From: DAOUEG01 sp964595455
GTDB taxonomy: Bacteria; Chloroflexota; Dehalococcoidia; Dehalococcoidales; RBG-16-60-22
Direction of reading: 5' to 3'
Length of the DNA: 40,642 nucleotides
NCBI GenBank assembly: GCA_964595455.1
Contig: CAZQQL010000012.1
Location: 1-40,642, forward strand
Position numbers and translations under genes: made by a program. Below the pieces are notes generated by a model. The model worked only from the letters and a program-made list of their open reading frames with translations. It did no database searches and was not told the DNA's origin. Of this stretch, positions 16,327-24,442 are shown piece after piece (the stretch's first letter is position 1; each line of letters opens with the position of its first letter).

Positions 16327-16935
16327 CTAGACCTCGAAAAGATTGAGCTGCTGCGCCTGGAGCTTCGGTACTTCGGTCCGGACCGGTTCGAGGTCAGCCA
16401 GTAACGGCGGAATTTTCTTCATGTCTTCCAGGAGTGTCTGCTGGAGGCTCTGCTGGTGGAGAGCAGCCGCGGGATGGTACATAGCGAAGCAGGTAACCCC
16501 ATCCTTCTTGATTGCGGTGCCGTGTATCTTGCTGATGGTCTTTCCAGGAAAAAACATGGCCATGGAAAAACGCCCGAGGGTGACGATAACCCGGGGTTTA
16601 ATGATTGCTATCTGGCTGTCCAGCCAGGGACGGCAGTTCTGGATCTCCGTCGGCAGCGGGTCACGGTTACCCGGCGGGCGGCATTTGATGACGTTGGCAA
16701 TGAATACCTTCTTCCGGTCCAGCCCGACGGACGCCAGCAACCGGTCCAGGAACTGGCCGGCCTGTCCGACGAACGGGCGGCCCTGCTGGTCTTCATGAAA
16801 ACCCGGCGCTTCACCGATGAACAGGATGTCCGCGTTTTCCGCCCCTTCACCCGGCACAACCTTCGTCCTCTGACGGGCAATTTCACACTTCTGGCATACC
16901 GATATCAGAGAATTAAGTTCCGCCAGCGACGTCAT
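16327..16935 (-). CDS. Uracil-DNA glycosylase, family 4 (iron-sulfur type)
   Basis: A 202-residue DNA repair enzyme that removes uracil arising from cytosine deamination. Four cysteines, Cys14, Cys17, Cys85 and Cys101, form the [4Fe-4S] site of family 4 enzymes (SVCQKC, IKCRPPGNRDP, QNCRPW). The active-site loop reads GEAPGFHEDQ (41-50), and a MYHPAAALHQ motif near the end supplies the second catalytic segment. GAGGAAG precedes ATG 16935. It is the first gene of the leftward operon with rnj and ftsK, reading from a good promoter about 45 bases upstream. Confidence 0.93.
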   Translation of the reverse strand: MTSLAELNSLISVCQKCEIARQRTKVVPGEGAENADILFIGEAPGFHEDQQGRPFVGQAGQFLDRLLASVGLDRKKVFIANVIKCRPPGNRDPLPTEIQNCRPWLDSQIAIIKPRVIVTLGRFSMAMFFPGKTISKIHGTAIKKDGVTCFAMYHPAAALHQQSLQQTLLEDMKKIPPLLADLEPVRTEVPKLQAQQLNLFEV

Positions 16936-16977
16936 CTGCCTTCCTCACGAGTACTATTTTCCATTCTATCTGGGGGT

Positions 16978-17006
16978 ATCATAACATCGCCCGGCGGGCA
17001 AGTCAA
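16978..17006 (-). promoter_or_regulatory. Sigma-70-type promoter of the udg-rnj-ftsK operon
   Basis: On the minus strand TTGACT (17001-17006) is followed by a 17-base spacer and TATGAT (16978-16983). Initiation would be near 16971, giving a leader of about 35 bases to the udg ATG at 16935. Confidence 0.62.
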
Positions 17007-17179
17007 TCGTAAATGCCGCGGTTTACGTACCTTAAAAAAGGTAAACACCTAGCGCCGGGATATACGTCCCCACATCGGGTCATACGGATACAATGCGGTC
17101 CGGGCGTGTACTAAAAGGCCGGGAGAAAAGTCCTGTAAAGCATACCCGGAATAGACCGGATTGGTGACCATGAAAGACG

Positions 17180-17210
17180 ACAGGGGCAGGGAACATGATC
17201 CCGCCCCTGT
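17180..17210 (-). terminator. Probable terminator after serA
   Basis: ACAGGGGC at 17180-17187 pairs with GCCCCTGT at 17203-17210, and an inner GGGA/TCCC pair extends the stem around an ACATGA loop. Read leftward it lies just after the serA stop and is followed by CGTCTTTC, a poor U-tract, so termination may be partial. Confidence 0.5.
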
Positions 17211-17228
17211 GTTGGTCCTTTGAATGTA

Positions 17229-18821
17229 TCAGAGCGCTACCAGAGTCACCGAATAGACGTCCGGTATGTTCAATATCTTTTCCTGCTCGGCAAGCGGCAT
17301 GGGTTCATCGAGGGTCAGCACCAGCAGGGCTGGACCCCGCGGCTTGAGGCGCCCGAGGTGCATCGAACTGATGTTGATGTCCGCATCTCCGGTAATCTTG
17401 CCGATGGCCCCGATGAATCCGGGCCGGTCCAGATGGTCACTGAACAGGAAGTATGAACCGGGGGCGGGTACGAGGTCCAGGGAGAATTCCTTCACCTTGA
17501 CGATATGCAGTTCCCCGTCCCGGACGGTGCCGGCGACGCTATAATCGCTGGATGTCGTCTTTATCTCGATGGTCAGCAGGCTGCCGTAGTTGGCACAAGA
17601 GGCTTCTTTCTCCTCGACCACAGTCAGGCCGCGCCGCGATGCGATGACGTTGCTGTTAACGATGTTGACCTTCTCTTCCGTGATGCCTTCCAGCAGGCCG
17701 CCGATGATGGCTGCCTTGATGGCATTGGTATCGTAATCCGCCAGTTCGCCCTGGTACTTGATCCTGATGGAACGAGCCTGTCCCTGCGCCAGACTGTAGA
17801 GTATCTTGCACAGGCTCCGGGCGAGTTCCAGGTACGGAGAAAGGATCGCCAGCGTTTCCGCGGTGATGTAAGGTGCGTTAATGGCGGCATGCGCGGGTTT
17901 ACCTCTGAAGATGTCCGCTATCTGCTCGGCGACGTCTTTGGCAGCCATGACCTGCGCTTCAGCCGTGGAAGCGCCGAGGTGCGGCGTAACGATGACATTG
18001 GCTTCTCCGAAGAGAACGCTTTCCGTGCAGGGCTCCTTCTCGAAAACGTCCACGGCGGCGCCGGCCAGCTTCTTTTCTCTGATGGCCTTGACCATGGCTT
18101 CGTCATCGATAAGGCCGCCGCGGGCGCAATTGATGATGCGGGCAGTCGGCTTGCACGTGGCAAGCTCCTTAACGCCGATGAGACCGCGGGTCTGCGGTGT
18201 CAGCGGGATATGAAGCGTGATGAAGTCCGATTCCGCCAGCAGCCTGGGAAGATCGACGATTTCAACCTGGAGCTTGGACGCCGATTCCATCGTGATGAGC
18301 GGGTCGAGTCCCAGGAGCCTCATTTCGAAAGCTTTAGCCCGCCGTGCGACCTCGGAGCCGACATTGCCCAAGCCAATGATGCCGATCGTCTTGCCACGAA
18401 GTTCGCTGCCGATGAAGTCGTTCCGTTTCCACGCGCCGCCTTTAAGAACGGAATTCGCCTGCGGGATGTTCCGGGCGGATGCCATCATGAGTGCGAAAGC
18501 GTGCTCCGCGGCGGAGACGGTGTTGCCGGTCGGTGCATTGACAACGATAACGCCGCAGCGGGTAGCAGCTTCGACATCAACATTATCGATGCCGACGCCG
18601 GCCCGGGCGACGACCATTAGTTTCTTACCAGCCTCGATGACGTCTGCCGTGACCTTGGTCTGGCTGCGTACCATCAGCGCGTCATACTCGCCAATGGTCC
18701 TGACCAGTTCTTCCGGCGTCAACTTGTTTTGTATGACAATCTCAGCGACGTCACGAAGCGGCGCGATGCCCTCTTCGGATATCGAGTCCATGACGAGGAC
18801 TTTCTTTCGTTGTTCGGCCAT
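17229..18821 (-). CDS. serA: D-3-phosphoglycerate dehydrogenase with ACT domain
   Basis: A 530-residue enzyme that oxidises 3-phosphoglycerate to 3-phosphohydroxypyruvate with NAD, the first step of serine synthesis. I prefer ATG 18821 to the in-frame GTG 18827. The NAD-binding motif is GIIGLGNVG (about 147-155). Catalytic residues are Arg234 (NCARGGLID), Glu261 (DVFEKEP) and His281 (TPHLGAS). An ASB domain covers about 320-450, and a C-terminal ACT domain with DRPGFIGAIGKITG and NISSMHLGR probably senses serine. Length matches the long form of the family (about 525-530). It starts six bases after the aminotransferase stop, so the two are surely expressed together. Confidence 0.96.
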   Translation of the reverse strand: MAEQRKKVLVMDSISEEGIAPLRDVAEIVIQNKLTPEELVRTIGEYDALMVRSQTKVTADVIEAGKKLMVVARAGVGIDNVDVEAATRCGVIVVNAPTGNTVSAAEHAFALMMASARNIPQANSVLKGGAWKRNDFIGSELRGKTIGIIGLGNVGSEVARRAKAFEMRLLGLDPLITMESASKLQVEIVDLPRLLAESDFITLHIPLTPQTRGLIGVKELATCKPTARIINCARGGLIDDEAMVKAIREKKLAGAAVDVFEKEPCTESVLFGEANVIVTPHLGASTAEAQVMAAKDVAEQIADIFRGKPAHAAINAPYITAETLAILSPYLELARSLCKILYSLAQGQARSIRIKYQGELADYDTNAIKAAIIGGLLEGITEEKVNIVNSNVIASRRGLTVVEEKEASCANYGSLLTIEIKTTSSDYSVAGTVRDGELHIVKVKEFSLDLVPAPGSYFLFSDHLDRPGFIGAIGKITGDADINISSMHLGRLKPRGPALLVLTLDEPMPLAEQEKILNIPDVYSVTLVAL

Positions 18822-18827
18822 AAACAC

Positions 18828-19919
18828 CTACTTTTTATACCCAAGCTTCTGGAGCGTTTTGTCTATAGCGCTGAGAACTTCCTTGATGTCCTGCTCGTTG
18901 ACGTAACCGAGATGGCCTACCCGGAAGATGTGTCCATCGAGTTTCTGCTGGCCGCCGGACGTAACCACGCCGTACTCGTCCTTGAGGGTCGCCCGGAGTT
19001 TCTTGCCGTCAACGCCTTCCGGGAACTTGATGGAAGTGACCGTATTGGAGGCGTATTTTTCATCCGCCGCAAAGAGCTTCAACCCCATGGCCTTGACGCC
19101 ATCACGGGTCATGGAGGCAACCTTCTTATGACGTGCGAAGATGGCCGGAAGTCCTTCCTTGAGCATCATATCCAGCGCCACGGAGAAAGCGAAGACGATG
19201 GACACCGCCGGCGTCCAAGGGTTCTCACCTTTCTCCAGGTAAGACCGGCATTTCCCGAAGTCCCAGTAGAAGCGCGGCATTTTGGCTTTTTCCCACGCCT
19301 TCCAGGCGTCCTTGCTGATGCTGACCATCGCCATGCCGGGCGGGACCATCCAGCCCTTCTGGGAGCCGGAGATTACTACATCACAGCCCCACTTATCGGT
19401 CTGGAGGTCGATGGAGGAAAGGCTGCTGATGGCATCGACAAGCAGCAGTTTGCCGGCGCCCTTGACCACTTTGGCGATGGCCTCGAGATCGTTGGTAACG
19501 CCGGTAGATGTTTCATTATGGGTGACCATCACGGTCGTGATGGCGGGATTGTCTTTCAAGGCTTTGGTGATATCCTCCGGTTTGGCGGCCTGTCCCCACT
19601 CGTAATTCAGGGAAATGACATCAGCCCCGAAGGTACGCGCGATGGTGGCCCATCGGTCGCCAAAGACGCCGATAGAAACGGACAGGACCTTTTCTCCCGG
19701 AGACAGCATATTCACAGCAGCGGCCTCAAGGCCGCCCGTACCAGATCCGGTTAACATAAAAACGTCGTTACTGGTCTGGAAGACCGCCTTCAGCTTCTCG
19801 GTGACCTCGAGATGCATCTTCTTGTACTCCGGCCCGCGATGGTTGATCATGGGCCATGCCATTGCCTGGAGTACTTCCGGCGGGCACGGGGTCGGTCCGG
19901 GGATTCGTAGCTGTACCAT
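18828..19919 (-). CDS. Class V aminotransferase (serine-pyruvate/alanine-glyoxylate type), likely phosphoserine transaminase role
   Basis: A 363-residue PLP enzyme. The PLP lysine is Lys188 in ISGSQKGW; THNETSTG (133-140) and VDAISSLSS are conserved class V segments, and the N-terminus starts at once with RIPGPTPCPPEVL. The family transfers amino groups among alanine, serine, glyoxylate and pyruvate. In organisms without a SerC, a related class V enzyme next to serA is thought to convert phosphohydroxypyruvate to phosphoserine, and that is the likely role here; this is inference from position. AAGGAGA precedes ATG 19919. The stop is six bases before the serA ATG, and tyrS ends 18 bases upstream. 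Confidence 0.9.
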   Translation of the reverse strand: MVQLRIPGPTPCPPEVLQAMAWPMINHRGPEYKKMHLEVTEKLKAVFQTSNDVFMLTGSGTGGLEAAAVNMLSPGEKVLSVSIGVFGDRWATIARTFGADVISLNYEWGQAAKPEDITKALKDNPAITTVMVTHNETSTGVTNDLEAIAKVVKGAGKLLLVDAISSLSSIDLQTDKWGCDVVISGSQKGWMVPPGMAMVSISKDAWKAWEKAKMPRFYWDFGKCRSYLEKGENPWTPAVSIVFAFSVALDMMLKEGLPAIFARHKKVASMTRDGVKAMGLKLFAADEKYASNTVTSIKFPEGVDGKKLRATLKDEYGVVTSGGQQKLDGHIFRVGHLGYVNEQDIKEVLSAIDKTLQKLGYKK

Positions 19920-19937
19920 TGTCGTCTCCTTTTTTTG

Positions 19938-21131
19938 TTATCTATCAAGCAGCACTACTTTGACGAACGCGCGCTTTCCCGCCTGGATAACGCTGCCGTC
20001 ATGCAGTTCCGCGTTGAATCCTTCAACTTTATTGCCGTCTACTTTAACGCCGCCCTGCTTGATGAGCCGGACGGCCTCGCTCATGCTGGCAGCTAATTTG
20101 TTTTCCACGAGCAGGCGGCGGATGTCCGGATTGGGTTCCTTCACCGTAATCGAGGGTATGTCTTCCGGTATTTCCTTGTTCTGGACTACCTTCTGGAAGT
20201 GCAGTTCAGCCTCGTCCGCATCCTTCGCGCTGTAAAGCTGGACCAGCAGTTCCCTTGCCAGGCGCTTCTTATACGGCATCGGGTTGGCGCCGGAAGCCAG
20301 GTCATGCCGGAACTCGGCCAGTTCTTCCTCGGGAACATCCGTCAAAAGCTCGAAATAAGTCATGACGAAATCGTCCCGGATGGACATGGTTTTCCCGAAG
20401 ATGACTTCCGGCGGTTCCGCCACACCGATATAATTGCCCAGGCTCTTGCTCATTTTCTGGATGCCGTCCGTCCCCACCAAGAGTTGAGCCATGAAGCACT
20501 GTTGGGGACGCTGGCCCATCATGGCCTGGAGTTCCCGCCCGACCAGGAAATTGAACTTCTGGTCGGTACCGCCGCATTCAACATCTGAATTGATGGCCAC
20601 CGAATCATACGCCTGCATCAGCGGGTAGAGGAGTTCAGTGATGGCGATAGGGCGGTTTTCTGTGAATCGTTTATGAAAATCTTCCCGGGCCAGGAACTGG
20701 GCCACAGTGAACTTGCTGGTCAGGCGTACCACGTCCGCGAGGTCGAACTTGCCGAACCACTCGCTCTGGAACCTGACCTCGGTTTTATCTTTGACTACGA
20801 TCTTGTAGAACTGTTTCAAATAGGTCTCGGCGTTCTCCCTCACCTTCTCGGCGGTCAGCATAGGCCGGGTGGCGGACTTGCCGCTGGGATCACCGATCTG
20901 GGCCGTCCAGTCCCCGACGATGAGCACTACCTGGTGACCGAGTTCCTGGAACTGGCGCATTTTACGGAGCATTACCATGTGGCCCAGGTGGATATCAGGC
21001 GCGCTGGGGTCCAGCCCTTCTTTAAAACGAAGCTTCTTGCCGGACTTGAGCAGATCGATGAGTTCCTGCTCGACGATGATTTCGGCTACCGCCCGTTTCA
21101 TAATATAGTTCAAATCATGATTCACGGCCAT
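19938..21131 (-). CDS. tyrS: Tyrosyl-tRNA synthetase
   Basis: A 397-residue class I aminoacyl-tRNA synthetase that charges tRNA-Tyr. The catalytic domain has HLGH (48-51) in place of HIGH and KMSKS at 226-230. GGTDQKFNFLVGRE (187-200) and DWTAQIGDPSG (74-84) are typical of the TyrZ-like subgroup. A C-terminal S4 RNA-binding domain occupies the last 60 residues (RRLLVENKLAASMSEAVRLI). ATG 21131 lies two bases after the ribF stop, so coupling is likely. An alternative ATG ten codons downstream is possible but has no better ribosome site. Confidence 0.96.
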   Translation of the reverse strand: MAVNHDLNYIMKRAVAEIIVEQELIDLLKSGKKLRFKEGLDPSAPDIHLGHMVMLRKMRQFQELGHQVVLIVGDWTAQIGDPSGKSATRPMLTAEKVRENAETYLKQFYKIVVKDKTEVRFQSEWFGKFDLADVVRLTSKFTVAQFLAREDFHKRFTENRPIAITELLYPLMQAYDSVAINSDVECGGTDQKFNFLVGRELQAMMGQRPQQCFMAQLLVGTDGIQKMSKSLGNYIGVAEPPEVIFGKTMSIRDDFVMTYFELLTDVPEEELAEFRHDLASGANPMPYKKRLARELLVQLYSAKDADEAELHFQKVVQNKEIPEDIPSITVKEPNPDIRRLLVENKLAASMSEAVRLIKQGGVKVDGNKVEGFNAELHDGSVIQAGKRAFVKVVLLDR

Positions 21132-21133
21132 CG

Positions 21134-22069
21134 CTAATTCTTCCCTATGCTTTTCAGGATCTCCTTGCCGCGTTCGATGTCGACGGCGACCTGGTGCTTC
21201 AGTTCTTCCGCCGAACCGAATTTCTTTTCGTCCCTGAGCCTGGTCACGAAATCGACCGAGAGTTCGTGGCCGTAGAGGTCTCCGTGGTATTCCAGCAGAA
21301 ACGATTCGATGGTCCGTTCGTTCCTGCCGAACGTCGGGTTTTTCCCGACATTGGTCATGGCCGGATACCTATCTCCGTTGACGTGGGCAATGCCCGCGTA
21401 GACACCGTCCGGCGGCAGCGCCTGTCCGGGTTTGATATGGAGGTTAGCCGTAGGGAACCCGAGACCAGTACCCCGCCCAGCCCCGGAAACGACGTTCCCA
21501 TGAAGGCGGAAATACCTACCGGCCATGGCGTATACCTTTTCCATGTTCCCGTCCGCCATCGCCTTTCGTATGGCGGTGCTGCTGATCGTCTCATCGTTCA
21601 GCGTCAGCGGCGGTACCACGGTGACGGTGAATCCCAATTCATCGCCAAGCTGCTTGAGACGTTCCCGGGACCCTTCCCGGCCTTTGCCGAGGGCAAAGTC
21701 CGAACCGATGACCAGACCACGCATTTTCAAGTGCTTTAAAAGCAGATCTACGAAAGTGCGAGCGTCGAGGTTGGCGAGTTCCGCGCTGAACGTCAACGGA
21801 ATGACGATATCCACGCCGGCCTCTTTCAACAGGGTTATTCGGGTTTCGATGTCCGTTAGGAACGGGAGTTTCTTCCCCCGGGCAGCCTGTACGTCCTCCG
21901 GGTGCTGGCGGAACGTGATGGCGATAGTGGCGTAATCACTCCGACGGGCGCGGTGGATGAGTTCCTCGATTAGCTTGCGATGGCCGAGATGGACGCCGTC
22001 AAAAACACCGATAGTCACGAGACTTTCACGGTCCGGCGCGTGGTTGGCTAACTCTCCCTCGACCAGCAT
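21134..22069 (-). CDS. ribF: Bifunctional riboflavin kinase/FAD synthetase
   Basis: A 311-residue enzyme that makes FMN from riboflavin and then FAD. ATG 22069 has GGAGAG just upstream and is preferred over the in-frame TTG at 22081. The N-terminal nucleotidyltransferase domain has GVFDGVHLGH (21-30) and ISSTAIR (162-168). The C-terminal kinase domain has GTGLGFPTANL (200-210), the family's flavin-kinase motif. It is the first gene of a leftward ribF-tyrS-aminotransferase-serA operon. The window encodes several flavoproteins (acyl-CoA dehydrogenases, ETF, nitroreductase) that need the product. Confidence 0.95.
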   Translation of the reverse strand: MLVEGELANHAPDRESLVTIGVFDGVHLGHRKLIEELIHRARRSDYATIAITFRQHPEDVQAARGKKLPFLTDIETRITLLKEAGVDIVIPLTFSAELANLDARTFVDLLLKHLKMRGLVIGSDFALGKGREGSRERLKQLGDELGFTVTVVPPLTLNDETISSTAIRKAMADGNMEKVYAMAGRYFRLHGNVVSGAGRGTGLGFPTANLHIKPGQALPPDGVYAGIAHVNGDRYPAMTNVGKNPTFGRNERTIESFLLEYHGDLYGHELSVDFVTRLRDEKKFGSAEELKHQVAVDIERGKEILKSIGKN

Positions 22070-22152
22070 TGTTCTCTCCAAATAGATACCGTTACCCCTC
22101 GAGCAATTACAAAAAGGAATGAGCTGGGGGGCATCAAGCCTGCCAATATCCC

Positions 22153-22158
22153 ATTATA
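22153..22158 (-). promoter_or_regulatory. -10 element likely driving ribF operon
   Basis: On the minus strand TATAAT occupies 22158-22153, about 85 bases before the ribF ATG. The -35 region (TCCGTT at 17 bases) is a poor match, so the promoter may need an activator or be fortuitous. Confidence 0.35.
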
Positions 22159-22190
22159 CTACATGAGGCCTTCTCAACGGAAGAATGGCG

Positions 22191-23495
22191 CTATTGACCG
22201 AAGCGATACATCACCAGGCCGGCCGGAATCTTGGGATAAAAATAGGTAGATTTCCTCGGCATGCGGTCACCGTGATCGGCGATAGCCTTCAGGAACTGAG
22301 CTTTGACTGGATTCAGCAGGACGGAAAACTGGCAGGTATTAGTATCGACTTCATTAAGGGCTGTTGATGCTTCATTGGTGTAAGCCACGTGAGCTGTCAG
22401 TGAATCGGCGTTGATGCCGAGCAGCCGTTCCAGGATAACGTGGTCGAGGATGCTGACATCGAGCGTGCGATAGATATCGGTATGGAAATACGGCATCGTC
22501 GAGTTGACATTGGCTTCGTCCCGGACGGTAAGAACGCTGAAAGAACCGGGTTCGAGCCCATAAACGACAAGCAAGGGATCTCCGGACTGCTCGGCAAGCA
22601 ACCGTTGCGCCTGGGCGAGAGCCTCGTCTTCTGCCGGGATGTTACGAATATTGAAGAAATCCGCAAGTCCAGCTTGTAGTCTGTCCATAGTTACATCTCT
22701 GATCATGCGGTGGGCCGGCAGGATGACGAGGCCGGGGTCAGCGAAGTCTACCAGCGTTATCATGACATAGTCGAAAGCTTCACCGCCGTCGGGAGTGGTT
22801 ATCCGGACCCGGCGTTCCTTCTGGTAGGTGAGTGCGCTTTCATAGCGATGGTGGCCGTCAGCGATGTAGGTTGGTTCATCCGCCAGCACACCGCAGATGG
22901 TTGAGATCGATTTGGAATCTGTAACCGCATGAAATTCGTGGTACTCCCCGCCACCGGTATCAGCGATAAACAGGGGAGCCGTCGTCGATAGATTCGATAG
23001 TACCGTGGGAATGCTGCCGTTCCGGTCCTCATAAAGGGCCATGATGGGACTGGTATTCGCCTGCAAGGCGTAAAGGAGGTTGAGACGATCGCTCTTGGCG
23101 CGGGCGAACGTGGCCTCGTGTGGGCGAACCACTTTCGTCTCCCAGGGTTCAAGGCGTATCACGCAACTGATATTGCGGCGGCAATAGTCTTTGCCATCGT
23201 GAATAAAGTGGTGGTCGTCGATATAGATTGCCGGTCTGGTGTCGGTAGTCAGGATACCACGGGAGAGCCATTCCCGGAGAGTCGACGCAGCCCTCGTGTA
23301 CCGGTTGTCTTGCTCGGTGTCCCTGGCAGTGTCCCGGGCGTATTCGATGCGGACAAAGTTAAAATCACTCCGGTTGTAGAGCTCCTGCTGGAAAACCGGA
23401 GAAATCACGTCATACGGCGGGCAGATGACCCTGCCGGCATCACCTACGATGTGAGGGTTAAAGTGGACGCCGCGAAAAGGATGAATTTCAGCCAC
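22191..23495 (-). CDS. DUF1015 family protein
   Basis: A 434-residue soluble protein of the COG4198/DUF1015 family, starting at GTG 23495 with AGGAG six bases upstream. Conserved blocks visible are CPPYDVIS (25-32), VVRPHEATF (122-130), a LNLLYALQANTSPI segment (138-151) and IADGHHRYESA (211-221), the most characteristic motif. Biochemical function is not established to my knowledge. Members often lie beside serA and a class V aminotransferase, as I recall for Clostridium, and the same neighbourhood is seen here, with only the ribF-tyrS pair between. A role in serine or phosphoserine metabolism is therefore possible but unproven. It has its own candidate promoter at 23533-23561. Confidence 0.85.
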   Translation of the reverse strand: MAEIHPFRGVHFNPHIVGDAGRVICPPYDVISPVFQQELYNRSDFNFVRIEYARDTARDTEQDNRYTRAASTLREWLSRGILTTDTRPAIYIDDHHFIHDGKDYCRRNISCVIRLEPWETKVVRPHEATFARAKSDRLNLLYALQANTSPIMALYEDRNGSIPTVLSNLSTTAPLFIADTGGGEYHEFHAVTDSKSISTICGVLADEPTYIADGHHRYESALTYQKERRVRITTPDGGEAFDYVMITLVDFADPGLVILPAHRMIRDVTMDRLQAGLADFFNIRNIPAEDEALAQAQRLLAEQSGDPLLVVYGLEPGSFSVLTVRDEANVNSTMPYFHTDIYRTLDVSILDHVILERLLGINADSLTAHVAYTNEASTALNEVDTNTCQFSVLLNPVKAQFLKAIADHGDRMPRKSTYFYPKIPAGLVMYRFGQ

Positions 23496-23532
23496 GAACA
23501 GCTCCTGAGGGGTGAATTGGTCCTACTTTTTC

Positions 23533-23561
23533 AGTGTAACGTATCAACCCCGTAGCTGCAA
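23533..23561 (-). promoter_or_regulatory. Candidate promoter for the DUF1015 gene
   Basis: Minus-strand TTGCAG (23556-23561), a 17-base spacer and TACACT (23533-23538) lie 38 bases before GTG 23495. A TATACT at 23588-23593 on the plus strand may be the -10 of the divergent metallo-hydrolase, but its -35 is poor. Confidence 0.4.
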
Positions 23562-23620
23562 GTTTTCCCCGGCCCGGACGAATGGGTTATACTGGTATCG
23601 TCAACCGTTTCGAGGAAAAA

Positions 23621-24235
23621 ATGGAAGTACGCAAGGTCATTGTTGGGACGTTCGCCAGTAATTGTTACATCACCGCTGATAGAATTGGCGGCGAGGGTAT
23701 GATCATCGATCCCGGCGCCGAGCCGGTGGAGATTCTCCGCGTGGTAAAAAAGCTGGACGCACACATTCGGCTCATTATACTTACCCACCGGCACCCGGAC
23801 CACGTCGGGGCGGCGGCAAAAGTTAAAGAGGCTACCGGGGCGCACCTGGCTTCCCATGCCGCCTGCGCACAGTACCTCCCGCATTCGCCCAGCTATGTAT
23901 TTCCCGCCGGCTACGAAGGAGCGCCCAAACCTGAACGTATCCTCACTGACGGAGACCAAATCACCATCGGCAGCCTGCGTTTCACCGTATTGCATACACC
24001 GGGCCATACCCCATGCGGCATCTCCATCTATGGTGAAGGGCATGTCTTTACCGGGGATACGCTGTTTAACTACGGCATCGGGCGCTCGGACCTCATCGAC
24101 AGCTCCTATGACGACCTCATCCGAGGCATCAAAACGAAGCTGCTTATCCTCCCGCCTGAAACTATCGTCCATCCCGGCCACGGCCCGGATTCCACCATTG
24201 CCACTGAGATACGGGCGAACCCTTACTTGAAGTAA
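23621..24235 (+). CDS. Metallo-beta-lactamase-fold hydrolase (glyoxalase II/YcbL-like)
   Basis: A 204-residue hydrolase. I chose ATG 23621 because CGAGGAAAAA lies just upstream; the longer frame from 23582 adds a non-conserved 13-residue extension. The zinc-binding motif is LTHRHPDH (His56, His58, Asp60, His61), followed by LHTPGHTPCG, FTGDTLFNYGIGRSDL and HPGHGPDSTI. This is the compact form without the C-terminal helical substrate domain of classic glyoxalase II, typical of YcbL-like proteins. Substrate is probably a thioester but is not determined. It reads toward hppA and shares the bidirectional terminator at 24391-24426. Confidence 0.88.
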   Translation: MEVRKVIVGTFASNCYITADRIGGEGMIIDPGAEPVEILRVVKKLDAHIRLIILTHRHPDHVGAAAKVKEATGAHLASHAACAQYLPHSPSYVFPAGYEGAPKPERILTDGDQITIGSLRFTVLHTPGHTPCGISIYGEGHVFTGDTLFNYGIGRSDLIDSSYDDLIRGIKTKLLILPPETIVHPGHGPDSTIATEIRANPYLK

Positions 24236-24321
24236 CTAAGAGTTCAGAGCTCACCACATCTTAAAGGTTAAAGATCATTCGTGTATAAAACTCAACACTT
24301 CCCTCGGCGTGGTTACAATCA

Positions 24322-24346
24322 CTCTTCTCCCTCATGCGGAGAAGAG
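24322..24346. repeat. Short inverted repeat in intergenic spacer
   Basis: CTCTTCTCC (24322-24330) pairs with GGAGAAGAG (24338-24346) around a seven-base loop and is followed by AAGGGATGAGGT. The look is that of the dispersed intergenic repeats found in many bacteria, but only one copy is in the window. Confidence 0.4.
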
Positions 24347-24390
24347 AAGGGATGAGGTCGTGAGAGTACGATTATGCAAGGCTAGGAAAC

Positions 24391-24426
24391 AAAAATGGGC
24401 GCGGTTGATACCGCGCCCATTTTTTA
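24391..24426. terminator. Bidirectional intrinsic terminator
   Basis: ATGGGCGCGG pairs with CCGCGCCCAT around TTGATA, flanked by AAAAA on the left and TTTTT on the right. It works in both directions, ending the metallo-hydrolase transcript from the left and hppA from the right. Confidence 0.85.
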
Positions 24427-24442
24427 TTCAGTTATTTCCAAG

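Larger units (their letters stand above)
16936..17228. other. Intergenic region between serA end and udg start
   Basis: These 293 bases hold the leftward udg promoter (16978-17006) and a GC-rich hairpin near the serA stop (17180-17210). A small inverted repeat, GTTTAC...GTAAAC, lies around an A-rich loop near 17021-17045. I see no open frame, tRNA or known riboswitch in the rest. Confidence 0.5.

Noticed and set aside
17505..18620. A 371-codon plus-strand frame opposite serA
   Set aside because: Shadow of a strongly conserved serA on the other strand.
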